A DNA stretch of 64,000 nt, from NCBI RefSeq assembly GCF_052327305.1, contig NZ_CP182486.1, forward strand, positions 248,001-312,000. Reading direction: 5' to 3'. Position 1 is the first letter of the stretch; each line of letters opens with the position of its first letter. A program made the translations under genes and the position numbers. Positions 1 to 8,749 of this stretch are shown in pieces. This DNA is from Sphingobium sp052327305. Lineage in GTDB: Bacteria; Pseudomonadota; Alphaproteobacteria; Sphingomonadales; Sphingomonadaceae. The notes under the pieces are model-generated. The model was not told where the DNA came from and searched no databases. It was given only the letters and a program-made list of their open reading frames with translations.

Positions 1-1
1 G

Positions 2-373
2 CGGGGCATGGAGGTGGCGCTTCACAGTAACTGGGTAGGGCTGACCGCCCAGGAGCGTGCCGTTCTCGCTCAGGCTCTCCACGCCAGCTTCGGGGGAAGT
101 GCAGCATCAGTGCCTCAGCTGGGGAAGCTTGCTGAACAGCCCCTCCTGATGCGAGCTGTGCAATGGGGCCTCGCCATCCGGCTTTGCCAGAGGCTTTCGG
201 GCGGCGCGGAAGGGCCGCTTGCCGGTTCATCGCTCGCTGTACGGGACGGCACGATCGTTCTTAGTCTGAGCGAGCGTTATGCGGGGCTCGCTGGCGAGAC
301 GGTCGATCGCCGTTTGCGCCAGCTTGGACAGGCTATGGGCATGGGCTTTCTCCTCGAAGCGGGTGCGAACTGA
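2..373 (+). CDS. Ppx/GppA family phosphatase, C-terminal part (truncated by window edge)
   Basis: The frame is open from base 2, so the gene begins upstream of the window and only about 123 C-terminal residues are visible. The segment (SNWVGLTAQERAVLAQAL, then RAVQWGLAIRLCQRLSGG) resembles the C-terminal helical domain of sphingomonad exopolyphosphatase / guanosine pentaphosphatase proteins. Those enzymes hydrolyse polyphosphate or pppGpp in the cytoplasm. The actin-like ATPase core that would confirm the family lies outside the window, so the call rests on the tail alone. The next gene follows after only 5 bases, so the two may be co-transcribed. Confidence 0.6.
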   Translation, partial: RGMEVALHSNWVGLTAQERAVLAQALHASFGGSAASVPQLGKLAEQPLLMRAVQWGLAIRLCQRLSGGAEGPLAGSSLAVRDGTIVLSLSERYAGLAGETVDRRLRQLGQAMGMGFLLEAGAN

Positions 374-378
374 CGTCC

Positions 379-1224
379 GTGGACATGTTCAGGAATAATA
401 TTGTCGACGCTCCGGCTCCATTTGGTGAAACCGGCGTTTGGCATCGCATGAACTTAGCTATCCATACGACGCTCGATTACGAGCTTCCGTCCCCTGTCGA
501 TGTTCTGCTGCAGATCGAGGCAGCCGCCATTCCCGAGCAGCAGGTTATCTCTGCGCACATCGATATGCCGAAGGTCGAGCATTTCGCGCGTGTGCCCGCG
601 CAAGATGGGGTGGGCGAACGCATCTGGCTGCGCATGGGCGGGCGGCTTCAGATCGAGTATCGCGCCGAAGTCGCGATCCAGCGAATTCTTGCAGATCCTG
701 CGTCTCTGCAGGGCGTTCCGCCGCATCTGCTTCCGGGCGAGGCAGTGCCGTATCTGATGCCTTCGCGCTACTGCCCTTCGGATCAGTTTCACGATTTCGT
801 CTTCAGCAATTTCGGCCATCTGCCGGAGGGCCCTCGCGTGGCGGCCATCCGAGACTGGGTGGCAAGCAACGTCGCTTATGTACCGGGCAGCAGCCATTCG
901 CAGACGACCGCGATCGACACCTTTCATGGCGGGCAGGGTATTTGCCGCGATTATGCTCACCTCGTCATAACGCTTGTCAGGGCAGCGAACATCCCCGCGC
1001 GCATCGCCAGCGTCTATGCTCTGGGCGTTGAACCGCCTGATTTTCATGCCGTAGCTGAGGTGTTTCTCGGCGACACCTGGCACCTGGTGGATGCAACCGG
1101 TATGGCGCGGGAAGGCGCCATGGCCAAGATCGGTATCGGTCGGGACGCGGCGGACGTCGCGTTCCTCAGCATATTTGGAGAAGGGCGGATGATCGCTCAG
1201 CAGATCTCGGTAGAACCCGCCTGA
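379..1224 (+). CDS. Transglutaminase-like family protein
   Basis: A cytoplasmic-looking 281-residue protein without a signal peptide. The catalytic triad of the transglutaminase-like fold is visible: Cys189 in GQGICRDYAHL, His223 in DFHAVAEVF and Asp238 in HLVDATG. The N-terminal 130 residues are the beta-rich region usual for this bacterial group. Members act as cysteine proteases or amidases; the substrate is unknown. The frame opens with GTG at 379, five bases after the upstream stop. An internal ATG at 448 (MNLAIHTTLDY) matches the usual N-terminus of relatives better and is a serious alternative start; neither has a strong ribosome binding site. Confidence 0.8.
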   Translation: MDMFRNNIVDAPAPFGETGVWHRMNLAIHTTLDYELPSPVDVLLQIEAAAIPEQQVISAHIDMPKVEHFARVPAQDGVGERIWLRMGGRLQIEYRAEVAIQRILADPASLQGVPPHLLPGEAVPYLMPSRYCPSDQFHDFVFSNFGHLPEGPRVAAIRDWVASNVAYVPGSSHSQTTAIDTFHGGQGICRDYAHLVITLVRAANIPARIASVYALGVEPPDFHAVAEVFLGDTWHLVDATGMAREGAMAKIGIGRDAADVAFLSIFGEGRMIAQQISVEPA

Positions 1225-1309
1225 CTGAAGGGATGTTCGAGCGTCTTCGCGCTTTGTGTCACGCTCCCCCTTGCCTCCCTCATCCGGCGTCTCTAGTCGC
1301 ATGAACCAA

Positions 1310-1396
1310 GGACAGGTGGCCGAGTGGTTTAAGGCAGCGGTCTTGAAAACCGCCGTGGGTTTACGCTCACCGTGGGTTCGAATCCCACCCTGTCCG
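1310..1396 (+). tRNA. tRNA-Ser(TGA)
   Basis: An 87-nt cloverleaf with a 7-bp acceptor stem (GGACAGG 1310-1316 with CCTGTCC 1389-1395), an anticodon loop at 1342-1348 carrying TGA at 1344-1346, a long class-II variable arm, and a GGTTCGAATCC T-arm. The discriminator base is G1396. The following bases are CCG, so the CCA end is not fully encoded and must be added enzymatically. The long variable arm is diagnostic of serine identity. The gene sits in the 198-bp gap before the lytic transglycosylase. Confidence 0.97.
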
Positions 1397-1422
1397 CCGG
1401 ACGCAATTGTCGGAGGCAAACG

Positions 1423-2496
1423 ATGACGAAGCGCCTTGTAGCGATGGCAGGATCGGTGGCGCTAATGTTCTGCGCTGCCGGCGTGAGCGCTCAGACGATG
1501 AGCCCGCCTGGAGCCGTCGTTCAACCGATTCCGACGACGGCTTCGGATAGCGACTTTCAGGCCTATCTTGCCTCCCTGCGCCCTAAGGCGCTCGCCATGG
1601 GGATCTCCGACGCGACATTCCGCAGCGCGATAGCGGGCCTCACGCCCAATCCGCGCGTTATCGCGCTCGATCAGGCCCAGCCCGGCGGCGGCATAGGCAG
1701 CCCTATCCCCCCGTTCGAGCCCTATCGTCGCCAGCATGTGGATGCGCAGCGCATCTCGCGGGGCAAGACGGCCTATGGACTGAACCGTGCGCGTCTCTCG
1801 GCCATCGAGCAAGAGACGGGCGTGCCAGAGGAGATCATGGTCGCCATTTATGGCCATGAGACCAATTATGGCGCGTTTACGGGCAATTTCGATCTGATCC
1901 GTTCGCTGGCGACGCTGGCCCATGAGGGGCGCCGTCGTGCGCTATTCGAACCTGAATTGCTGGCGTCCATGAAGATGCTGGAAAATGGCATTCCGCGCAA
2001 CAAACTCGTCGGCAGTTATGCGGGCGCGACCGGCTATCCCCAGTTTTTGCCCTCGGTCTATCTCCGGCTGGCACGCGATGCCGATGGGGACGGGCGCGCC
2101 GACATATGGACCAGCGAGGCCGATGCGCTTGCGTCCATCGCGAACTATTTCGTCAATGCGGGCTGGCGAAAGGGAGAGTCCTGGGGATTTACCGTCAATG
2201 TTCCCGCCGGCCTCAATCGCGGCACGATCGCCAAGCGATTGAACGCGCCCCGTTGTCCGCGCGTGATGGACCGCCACAGCCGGTGGCTGACCATCGCGGA
2301 ATGGCGCGCTCTTGGGGTCGTTCCCCAATCTGGAGGCTGGCCGGCGGATAACGTCATGGCGACACTGCTTGAGCCTGATGGTCAGGGCAGCACAGCCTAT
2401 CTCCTAACCGGCAACTACCGGGCGATACTGGATTATAACTGTTCGAATTTTTATGCCTTGTCGGTCGGCTTGCTGGCGGACGCGGTCAAGAGGTGA
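1423..2496 (+). CDS. Lytic murein transglycosylase, MltB/SLT_2 type
   Basis: A 357-residue exported enzyme that cleaves the MurNAc-GlcNAc bond of peptidoglycan. A signal peptide covers about residues 1-23 (hydrophobic core then VSA/QT). The catalytic Glu146 lies in the MltB signature VAIYGHETNYGAF, followed by the GSYAGATGYPQFLPS motif and a DADGDGRADIW calcium-loop-like stretch. The C-terminus is short and probably peptidoglycan-binding. The ATG at 1423 is chosen because GGAGG lies 6 bases upstream (1412-1416); the open frame extends back into the tRNA and those codons are not used. The next gene is another peptidoglycan enzyme, 148 bp downstream. Confidence 0.92.
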   Translation: MTKRLVAMAGSVALMFCAAGVSAQTMSPPGAVVQPIPTTASDSDFQAYLASLRPKALAMGISDATFRSAIAGLTPNPRVIALDQAQPGGGIGSPIPPFEPYRRQHVDAQRISRGKTAYGLNRARLSAIEQETGVPEEIMVAIYGHETNYGAFTGNFDLIRSLATLAHEGRRRALFEPELLASMKMLENGIPRNKLVGSYAGATGYPQFLPSVYLRLARDADGDGRADIWTSEADALASIANYFVNAGWRKGESWGFTVNVPAGLNRGTIAKRLNAPRCPRVMDRHSRWLTIAEWRALGVVPQSGGWPADNVMATLLEPDGQGSTAYLLTGNYRAILDYNCSNFYALSVGLLADAVKR

Positions 2497-2644
2497 CCTT
2501 GGGGCCGCTGGAGCGCTACTGCGTATACGCGGTGCGATAAAGCCCTATGCCGGGGGTTTCCACAGGCGAATGCGGTGGCTAATGACGATCATTGACCGGC
2601 GCTGATTGCGTTCGGTCGCAAGCCTGACTGACCGGATATTCCCC

Positions 2645-3802
2645 ATGCGTAAATATTTGTCGATCGCCGCGGCTCTGGTGTTTGTGATGCCAGCGGCCCG
2701 TGCCGCCGCTCCTGCATATGATTCGTCCGCACCGATCGCCTACATGATCGATCTCTCCTCCGGCCGCGTGCTTTACGACCGCCAGGGCGAGAAGCAGATG
2801 CCGCCCGCTTCCATGGCGAAGATGATGACGGCTCATGTTGCTTTTCGCCTTATCCAGCAAGGTAAACTGAAGCTCGATCAGACTTTCACCATGCGTCCCG
2901 AAACCTGGAAGAAATGGCATAGTCAGGGCTCCACCATGTTCCTGGCCGTGAATGAGCCGGTGAGCGTGGAAAATCTGCTGCATGGCATCGTCACGCTGTC
3001 GGGCAATGACGCTTGCGTGGTGCTTGCCGAAGGAATCGCCGGAACAGAGGAGTCGTTCGTCGATCTCATGAACGCAGAAGCCCGGCGTCTCGGCCTTACC
3101 GGAAGTCGTTTCGGCAATTCCAACGGGTGGCCAGACGAGGGGCGAACAGTCGTGACCGCTCGGGATCTGGCGAAGCTTGCCGCAGCGACGATCAGCGAGA
3201 CGCCGGACCTCTACAAGCAGTTCTACGCCACCACCTCGTTTCGGTGGGGCAAGACGATGGGAGGCGATGACATCAGTCAGGCCAATCGCAACCCCATTCT
3301 CGGCAAGATCGCAGGCGCGGACGGCCTGAAGACGGGCCACACCGAGGAAGCGGGCTATGGCTTTACCGGCTCCGCCATCCAGAACGGGCGCCGTCTGGTG
3401 ATGGTCGTCGCCGGGTTGGACAGCTTCAATGGTCGGATCTCTGAATCCGTGCGGTTCATGGACTGGGGTTTCAAATCCTGGCGATCGGTTCCGCTGTTCC
3501 GCAAGGGCGCTGCGGTAGAAACGGCGAATGTGCAGGGTGGCTGGAGCCGTTCGGTGCCTCTCATCGCGCCGCGCGATCTGGCGGTCACGCTGCCGCTCAC
3601 TGCCGCGGACGGGCTGAAGGCGCGCGTGGTCTATGATGGCCCAATCGCGGCTCCCATCGCCAAGGGCCAAGAAATCGCCCGGCTTGTTGTCACTGGTGGA
3701 GACGGCGCGGTCCAGTCCCTGCCGCTCGTCGCGGGAGAAGATGTTGCGCAGGCTGGCTTTTTTGGCCGCCTGTGGAACGGCTTCCTCTCCTTCTTCGGCT
3801 GA
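2645..3802 (+). CDS. D-alanyl-D-alanine carboxypeptidase (penicillin-binding protein, S11 family)
   Basis: Removes the terminal D-Ala from peptidoglycan pentapeptides in the periplasm. All three active-site motifs are visible in the 385-residue product: SxxK at Ser56-Lys59 (SMAK), SGN at 119-121 and KTG at 229-231. A signal peptide ends near residue 20 (AARA). The C-terminus is an amphipathic, aromatic-rich helix (FFGRLWNGFLSFFG) typical of the membrane anchor of low-molecular-weight PBPs. The start at 2645 gives a clean signal peptide. Only three bases separate its stop from the TTG start of tmk, so the two are probably co-transcribed. Confidence 0.95.
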   Translation: MRKYLSIAAALVFVMPAARAAAPAYDSSAPIAYMIDLSSGRVLYDRQGEKQMPPASMAKMMTAHVAFRLIQQGKLKLDQTFTMRPETWKKWHSQGSTMFLAVNEPVSVENLLHGIVTLSGNDACVVLAEGIAGTEESFVDLMNAEARRLGLTGSRFGNSNGWPDEGRTVVTARDLAKLAAATISETPDLYKQFYATTSFRWGKTMGGDDISQANRNPILGKIAGADGLKTGHTEEAGYGFTGSAIQNGRRLVMVVAGLDSFNGRISESVRFMDWGFKSWRSVPLFRKGAAVETANVQGGWSRSVPLIAPRDLAVTLPLTAADGLKARVVYDGPIAAPIAKGQEIARLVVTGGDGAVQSLPLVAGEDVAQAGFFGRLWNGFLSFFG

Positions 3803-3805
3803 CCC

Positions 3806-4438
3806 TTGCGCGCGCCGGGCCGTTTCATCACGCTGGAAGGCGGGGAGGGTGTTGGCAAGTCGACGCAGGCTGGTCTGCTTACGCAGGCTCTGCGCACTCA
3901 GGGTCTTGACGTGGTCCAGACGCGGGAACCGGGCGGGAGCGCTGGCGCGGAGGCCATCCGTGACCTTCTTCTCACCGGAGCAGGGGATCGCTGGTCGACG
4001 CGCGCTGAAGCGCTGCTGTTCGCGGCGGCGAGGGGCGATCATGTCGCGCGAACCATCCTGCCCGCCGTCGCTGCGGGCCAGTGGATAGTCTGCGATCGCT
4101 TCATCGACAGCAGTCGCGCTTATCAGAGTGCCACCGGCGAATTGAGCGATGCTGAAATCCTTTCCTTGCACGCCGTCGGCAGCGCGGGGCTCATGCCTGA
4201 TCGGACATTGCTGCTAGCATTCGATCAGGCAGAAGGGGCGGAGCGGGCCAGAGCACGGGATGGTGACGCCGGAGATCGGATCGGGGACAGAGACACGACG
4301 TTTCACACAGGCGTATCCGACCGTTTCGCCGCGATCGCGGCAGCGGAGCCTGCACGCGTTCGCACGGTCGATGCGAGCGGATCGCCGGAGCAGGTGACGT
4401 CCCGCCTCCTTGCGGCACTTGCCGACCTTCTGCCATGA
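3806..4438 (+). CDS. tmk: Thymidylate kinase
   Basis: Phosphorylates dTMP to dTDP for DNA synthesis. The 210-residue protein has the P-loop GGEGVGKST at residues 12-20, the substrate motif CDRFIDSSRAYQ, and the normal family length. The start is TTG at 3806, three bases after the upstream stop; no closer ATG preserves the P-loop strand FITLEG. The stop overlaps the start of holB by four bases (ATGA), so translational coupling is likely. The tmk-holB-metG-tatD order is common in alphaproteobacteria. Confidence 0.96.
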   Translation: MRAPGRFITLEGGEGVGKSTQAGLLTQALRTQGLDVVQTREPGGSAGAEAIRDLLLTGAGDRWSTRAEALLFAAARGDHVARTILPAVAAGQWIVCDRFIDSSRAYQSATGELSDAEILSLHAVGSAGLMPDRTLLLAFDQAEGAERARARDGDAGDRIGDRDTTFHTGVSDRFAAIAAAEPARVRTVDASGSPEQVTSRLLAALADLLP

Positions 4439-5439
4439 CTCGCTGGATCGGTCACGATGCGCAGCTTGCCGACCTGATCGACGCCGTCGCTTCCCATCGG
4501 CTACATCATGGTTGGATATTCGCTGGCCCCAAAGGGATCGGGAAGGCCGGAATCGCGACGGACTTCGCGGCGCGGCTGCTGGCTGCGGATCAGACCCTGC
4601 CGGTCGCTCCGGGAAGTTTCACGCCCGAGGAGAGCCAGACGACCCGGCTGATGGAGAGTGGAACCCATCCTGACTTTCTGCGGCTGGAACGGCTTGAGAA
4701 GGATGACAAGAAGAGCGAGGAAACACGGCTCGCGCGCAGCATCACGGCCGACCAGGCTCGTGGCGTGGCCCGGTTGCTGCAGCGGGCGCCTTCTATGAGC
4801 GCGCGGCGCGTCGTGTTGGTCGATGCGGCCGACGATCTGGAGGCTCATGGCGCCAACGCGCTGCTGAAAGCTCTGGAGGAGCCGCCACCCGGCGCGGTCT
4901 TCCTCCTCATCTCTCATATGCCGGGGCGTCTTTTGCCGACCATCCGTTCGCGCTGCCGCATGGTTCGATTCGGTGCGCTCACGCAGGGCGATATGCAGCA
5001 GGTTCTGGCACAGGTGATGCCGGATCAGCCCGAGGCCGAGCGGTCCGTGCTGGCCCGCGCCTCCGGGGGCTCACCGGGTCGCGCGCTGGAGTATCACGGG
5101 CTCGCATTGGCTGATCTGCATGAGGCACTGGAAAGCGTCGCAAAAGGAGGCGGGGAGGGCGATCGTGCGCGTGCCCGCCTCATCCAACAGCTTGGGCCCG
5201 CGAGCGCGCGGGATCGACTTGCCGCGTTTCTCGATCTCGCGCCTGACTATCTTGCCGCGTTGGCGGCGAGGGGACCACTCGAACATGTGGGGCCGACACT
5301 CGCTGCGCGCGACGAGGTGCTGAGACTGGCGGAGGGCGCCATCGTTCCTTATAATTTGGAGCCTGGCGCGGTGGTCCGTATGATTTGCGATGCGCTCTTC
5401 GGTATCGTCGGTGCGGAGCCAGCGCGCACCGGGTCGTAA
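4435..5439 (+). CDS. holB: DNA polymerase III subunit delta'
   Basis: Clamp-loader stator subunit of the replicative polymerase. The 334-residue protein has a degenerate nucleotide-binding loop (FAGPKGIGKAG, about residues 25-35), as usual for delta', and the AAA+ sensor-region motif RVVLVDAADDLEAHGANALLKALEEPP. The C-terminal helical collar domain is present. Identity is supported by position: its ATG overlaps the tmk stop and metG follows 66 bp later. Confidence 0.92.
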   Translation: MTRWIGHDAQLADLIDAVASHRLHHGWIFAGPKGIGKAGIATDFAARLLAADQTLPVAPGSFTPEESQTTRLMESGTHPDFLRLERLEKDDKKSEETRLARSITADQARGVARLLQRAPSMSARRVVLVDAADDLEAHGANALLKALEEPPPGAVFLLISHMPGRLLPTIRSRCRMVRFGALTQGDMQQVLAQVMPDQPEAERSVLARASGGSPGRALEYHGLALADLHEALESVAKGGGEGDRARARLIQQLGPASARDRLAAFLDLAPDYLAALAARGPLEHVGPTLAARDEVLRLAEGAIVPYNLEPGAVVRMICDALFGIVGAEPARTGS

Positions 5440-5505
5440 AGGTTGCGGCTATGGGGTCGCGTGCCTAGAGAGACGATCAATCCTTCCAGAGAATGAAAAG
5501 CTCCC

Positions 5506-7086
5506 ATGGCTGCCCCGCTTACTCTCACGACTGCTATCTCTTATCCGAACGGGCGGCCGCACATCGGCCATGCCTATGAGGCGATTGCCAGCGACGCCAT
5601 TGCGCGTTCCGCTCGGCTTGCCGGACGAGACGTTTTCTTTCAGACGGGCACAGACGAGCACGGCCTTAAAATGGCCCAGACGGCGCGGGGACGGGGGCGC
5701 ACGCCGCGTGATCTCGCTGATGAAATGTCGTCGTACTTCAAGGAAATGGTTCAGTCTCTTAATATCAGTCATGATCGTTTCATTCGCACCAGCGAGCCGG
5801 AACATTATGAAGCCAGCCAAGCCATCTGGCGCGCTATGGAAGCGAACGGCGATCTGTATCTCGGTCGCTATGAGGGCTGGTACTCCGTCCGGGACGAAGC
5901 CTTTTACGATGAAAGCGAACTGATCGACGGGGAGGGGGGCGAACGTCTTTCTCCGCAGGGAACACCAGTCGAATGGACGGTCGAGGAGAGTTGGTTCTTC
6001 CGGCTCTCCGCATATCAGCAACCGCTGCTCGATCTTTATGCCCGCCACCCTGATTTCATTCGGCCGGAAAGCCGCCGCAATGAAGTCCTTCGCTTCGTGG
6101 AAGGTGGCCTGTCCGACCTGAGCGTATCCCGCACGAGCTTTGACTGGGGCGTACCTGTGCCAGATTCGCCTGGTCATGTCATGTATGTGTGGGTGGATGC
6201 GCTGACCAATTATCTCACAGGCTGTGGCTACCCGAACGACACGGCGCGCATGGCCAAATGGTGGTCCGACGCCAGCGATATACGTCACATAATCGGAAAA
6301 GATATCGTTCGTTTTCATACGGTTTACTGGCCAGCTTTCCTGATGAGTGCGAAGATTTCCCTCCCCGATCAGGTGTTCGGGCACGGCTTTGTGCTCAATC
6401 GCGGTGAGAAGATGTCCAAGTCGCTCGGCAATGTTGCGGATCCGTTGGAACTGGCCGGGCGTTTCGGCGTCGACGCGTTGCGATACTTTCTTCTAGCCGA
6501 GGTGAATTTCGGTAATGACGGTAGCTATAGCGCCGAGGCGATCGTTCAGCGCGCCAATACCGAACTGGGCAACGCGTTCGGCAATCTCGCCCAGCGGACG
6601 CTCTCATTCATCGCCAAGAACCTGAGCGGCCGTTTGCCGACTTACGGCGAAGAGGGCGATGAGGCGGACGTCACGCTGCGCACGCTGGTGGCGCAGACAG
6701 TGTCCGAAGCAATGCCCGCAGCTTTCGATGCGATGGCGCCGCATCAGGCCATAGAGATATGGCTGAAAGCGGTCTTCGCCTGTAACGCCTATATCGATGC
6801 GCAGGCGCCGTGGGCTTTGCGCAAGACCGATCCTGAGCGGATGGAGGCTGTGCTCGCAACACTATACGCGAGCATAGCGCAGCTTGCCGTCGGCATTCTC
6901 CCTGTCATCCCCGGTAGCGCGGCCCGCCTGCTCGATAAGATGGGCGTACCGAGCGAGGCCAGAAGCTTCGCTTGCATTGTGGAAGATTGGTACTCGCCGT
7001 TGCAGACCAGCGATTTTGTCTTGGCGGCGCCCACACCGTTGTTCCCCCGGCTCGAACTTGCCGAAGCGGAGGGAGAGGGCAACTGA
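5506..7086 (+). CDS. metG: Methionyl-tRNA synthetase
   Basis: Charges tRNA-Met. The class-I signatures are present in the 526-residue protein: HIGH (residues 19-22, RPHIGHAY) and KMSKS (302-306). An anticodon-binding helical domain with the WALRK motif follows (MEAVLATLYASIAQL region). The protein ends soon after this domain and so lacks the C-terminal tRNA-binding dimerisation domain found in E. coli MetG. The stop overlaps the tatD-family start by one base (TGATG). Confidence 0.97.
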   Translation: MAAPLTLTTAISYPNGRPHIGHAYEAIASDAIARSARLAGRDVFFQTGTDEHGLKMAQTARGRGRTPRDLADEMSSYFKEMVQSLNISHDRFIRTSEPEHYEASQAIWRAMEANGDLYLGRYEGWYSVRDEAFYDESELIDGEGGERLSPQGTPVEWTVEESWFFRLSAYQQPLLDLYARHPDFIRPESRRNEVLRFVEGGLSDLSVSRTSFDWGVPVPDSPGHVMYVWVDALTNYLTGCGYPNDTARMAKWWSDASDIRHIIGKDIVRFHTVYWPAFLMSAKISLPDQVFGHGFVLNRGEKMSKSLGNVADPLELAGRFGVDALRYFLLAEVNFGNDGSYSAEAIVQRANTELGNAFGNLAQRTLSFIAKNLSGRLPTYGEEGDEADVTLRTLVAQTVSEAMPAAFDAMAPHQAIEIWLKAVFACNAYIDAQAPWALRKTDPERMEAVLATLYASIAQLAVGILPVIPGSAARLLDKMGVPSEARSFACIVEDWYSPLQTSDFVLAAPTPLFPRLELAEAEGEGN

Positions 7087-7895
7087 TGCTCGTCGACAGC
7101 CATTGTCACCTAAATTACAAAGGGTTGGTGGACGATCAGCAGGGCGCGCTTGAACGGGCGCGTGCCGCTGGCGTGACGACGATGCTTAACATTTCCTGCC
7201 GCGAACGCGAGTGGCGCGACGTGATCGGCGTGGCTGAGCGTGAGCCGGATGTCTGGGCTTCGGTGGGCATTCATCCCCATGATGCGGATGAACATCCACA
7301 TATTGATACTGCCCGGCTCGTCGCGATGGCTGCGCATCCCCGCGTCATCGGCATCGGGGAAAGCGGTCTCGACTATTATTACGACAAGAGCGACCGCGCC
7401 CGGCAGCAGGCGAGCTTTCGCGCGCACATCGCTGCGGCGCGTGAAACCGGATTGCCGCTCATCGTGCACACGCGTGACGCCGAGGAGGATACGGCCGCGC
7501 TATTGCGTGAGGAGATGGAGGAGGGGGGCTATTCCGGCGTCATTCACTGCTTCACCGCAAGCGATGCCTTTGCCGATATCGCCCTCAATCTCGGGCTTTA
7601 CATCAGCTTCTCGGGCATCGTGACGTTCAAGAACGCGCAGAGCCTTCAGGAGATCGCACGTCGTGTCCCCGCGGACCGCATGTTGATCGAGACGGATTCA
7701 CCGTTTCTTGCCCCTGTTCCGCACCGGGGGAAGCCCTGCGAACCGGCGTTCGTTGCCGATACGGCTGCCTTCGTGGCGGGATTGCGCGGCGAGGCGGTCG
7801 AAGCGCTGAGTGAGCAAACGGCACGCAATTTCTTCACTCTCTTCGGCAAATGCGCGCCGGGTGAGAGCAGTGTTGTGGCGGCTCCGCCCGCATGA
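7086..7895 (+). CDS. TatD family metal-dependent hydrolase (DNase)
   Basis: A 269-residue TIM-barrel metallohydrolase. Visible metal-binding motifs are DSHCHL (His6, His8), the GESGLDYYY strand, VHTRDAEEDT, HCFTAS and the C-terminal ETDSPFLAPVPHRGKPCEP motif diagnostic of TatD enzymes. Family members have 3'-5' DNase or RNase activity and a quality-control or repair role; the exact substrate here is not known. The ATG at 7086 overlaps the metG stop and its own stop overlaps the next gene by four bases, so the genes are translationally coupled. The longer frame starting at 6972 lies inside metG and is not used. Confidence 0.93.
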   Translation: MLVDSHCHLNYKGLVDDQQGALERARAAGVTTMLNISCREREWRDVIGVAEREPDVWASVGIHPHDADEHPHIDTARLVAMAAHPRVIGIGESGLDYYYDKSDRARQQASFRAHIAAARETGLPLIVHTRDAEEDTAALLREEMEEGGYSGVIHCFTASDAFADIALNLGLYISFSGIVTFKNAQSLQEIARRVPADRMLIETDSPFLAPVPHRGKPCEPAFVADTAAFVAGLRGEAVEALSEQTARNFFTLFGKCAPGESSVVAAPPA

Positions 7896-8662
7896 CGTTA
7901 CGCGCCATCATCCTGGGCTGCGGCACTTCGTCCGGCGTGCCCAGGATTGGCAACGACTGGGGTCAATGCGATCCGGCTGAGCCGCGCAACCGGCGGACCC
8001 GCGTATCGATCATCATCGAAAGCCCGACGACCCGCATATTGGTCGATACCTCGCCGGATATGCGCGCGCAGCTCCTCGCTGCGGGCATCGCGGATATAGA
8101 TGCGATCTTGTGGACGCACGATCACGCCGACCATTGTCATGGCATTGATGACGTGCGGCAACTCATGCACCGTGCCGGAGCGCCAATTCCCGGCTACGCC
8201 CGGCCACAGACCCTCAGGCTGTTAAGCCAGCGCTTCGCTTATGGTTTCGAGGGTCGCGAGGGTTATCGCCCCATCATCGAAGGCCGAGAGCTGCCCGATA
8301 CGTTAACCATTGGCGATATATCAATCAGCTGTGTCGATATGCCTCATGGCTATATCTATTCTACCGGCTTTCGCTTCGAGTTGGATGGACGAAGTATTTC
8401 CTATGCGACTGATTTCCATGAATTAACTGAGGAAATGATAGCAACATTTTCCGATGTCGATGTCTGGATCGCCGACGCGCTTCGGGAGCGGCCGCATCCT
8501 ACGCATGCCGATCTCGGCTTAACGGTGGCAGCGGCGAAGCGTCTTCAGGCAAAGCGCACGATCCTCACGCATATGGATCAGTCCATGGACTATGCTACGC
8601 TGGTTTCGAGCCTGCCGGCAGGCATAGAGCCCGGCTATGACGGTATGATCGTGGAGGCATAG
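7892..8662 (+). CDS. MBL-fold metallohydrolase, PhnP-like
   Basis: A 256-residue metallo-beta-lactamase-fold phosphodiesterase. The N-terminal motif GCGTSSGVPRIG and the Cys-containing CDP segment are typical of the PhnP/cyclic-phosphodiesterase group. The dinuclear metal site is THDHADHCHG, with later ligands in YATDFHE and ILTHMDQ. PhnP acts on phosphoribosyl cyclic phosphate, but no other phn genes are nearby, so the substrate stays open. It overlaps tatD by four bases (ATGA). Confidence 0.85.
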   Translation: MTLRAIILGCGTSSGVPRIGNDWGQCDPAEPRNRRTRVSIIIESPTTRILVDTSPDMRAQLLAAGIADIDAILWTHDHADHCHGIDDVRQLMHRAGAPIPGYARPQTLRLLSQRFAYGFEGREGYRPIIEGRELPDTLTIGDISISCVDMPHGYIYSTGFRFELDGRSISYATDFHELTEEMIATFSDVDVWIADALRERPHPTHADLGLTVAAAKRLQAKRTILTHMDQSMDYATLVSSLPAGIEPGYDGMIVEA

Positions 8663-8749
8663 CGGCGATGGAGACGAGTTCCGTGCTTTGGCTTCTGCTG
8701 GCGCTATCGATTTAACATAATATATATTATCGAACTTTGATTAGGATGA

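Noticed and set aside
2497..2644. 148-bp gap between lytic transglycosylase and carboxypeptidase, examined for an rlpA-like gene remnant
   Set aside because: I recall rlpA often sitting here in relatives, but no recognisable remnant was seen and I cannot check synteny, so no deletion is claimed.
2579..4171. A 530-codon minus-strand open frame
   Set aside because: It lies across dacC-type and tmk genes on the other strand, with low-complexity shadow composition and no domain; high-G+C DNA produces such antisense frames.
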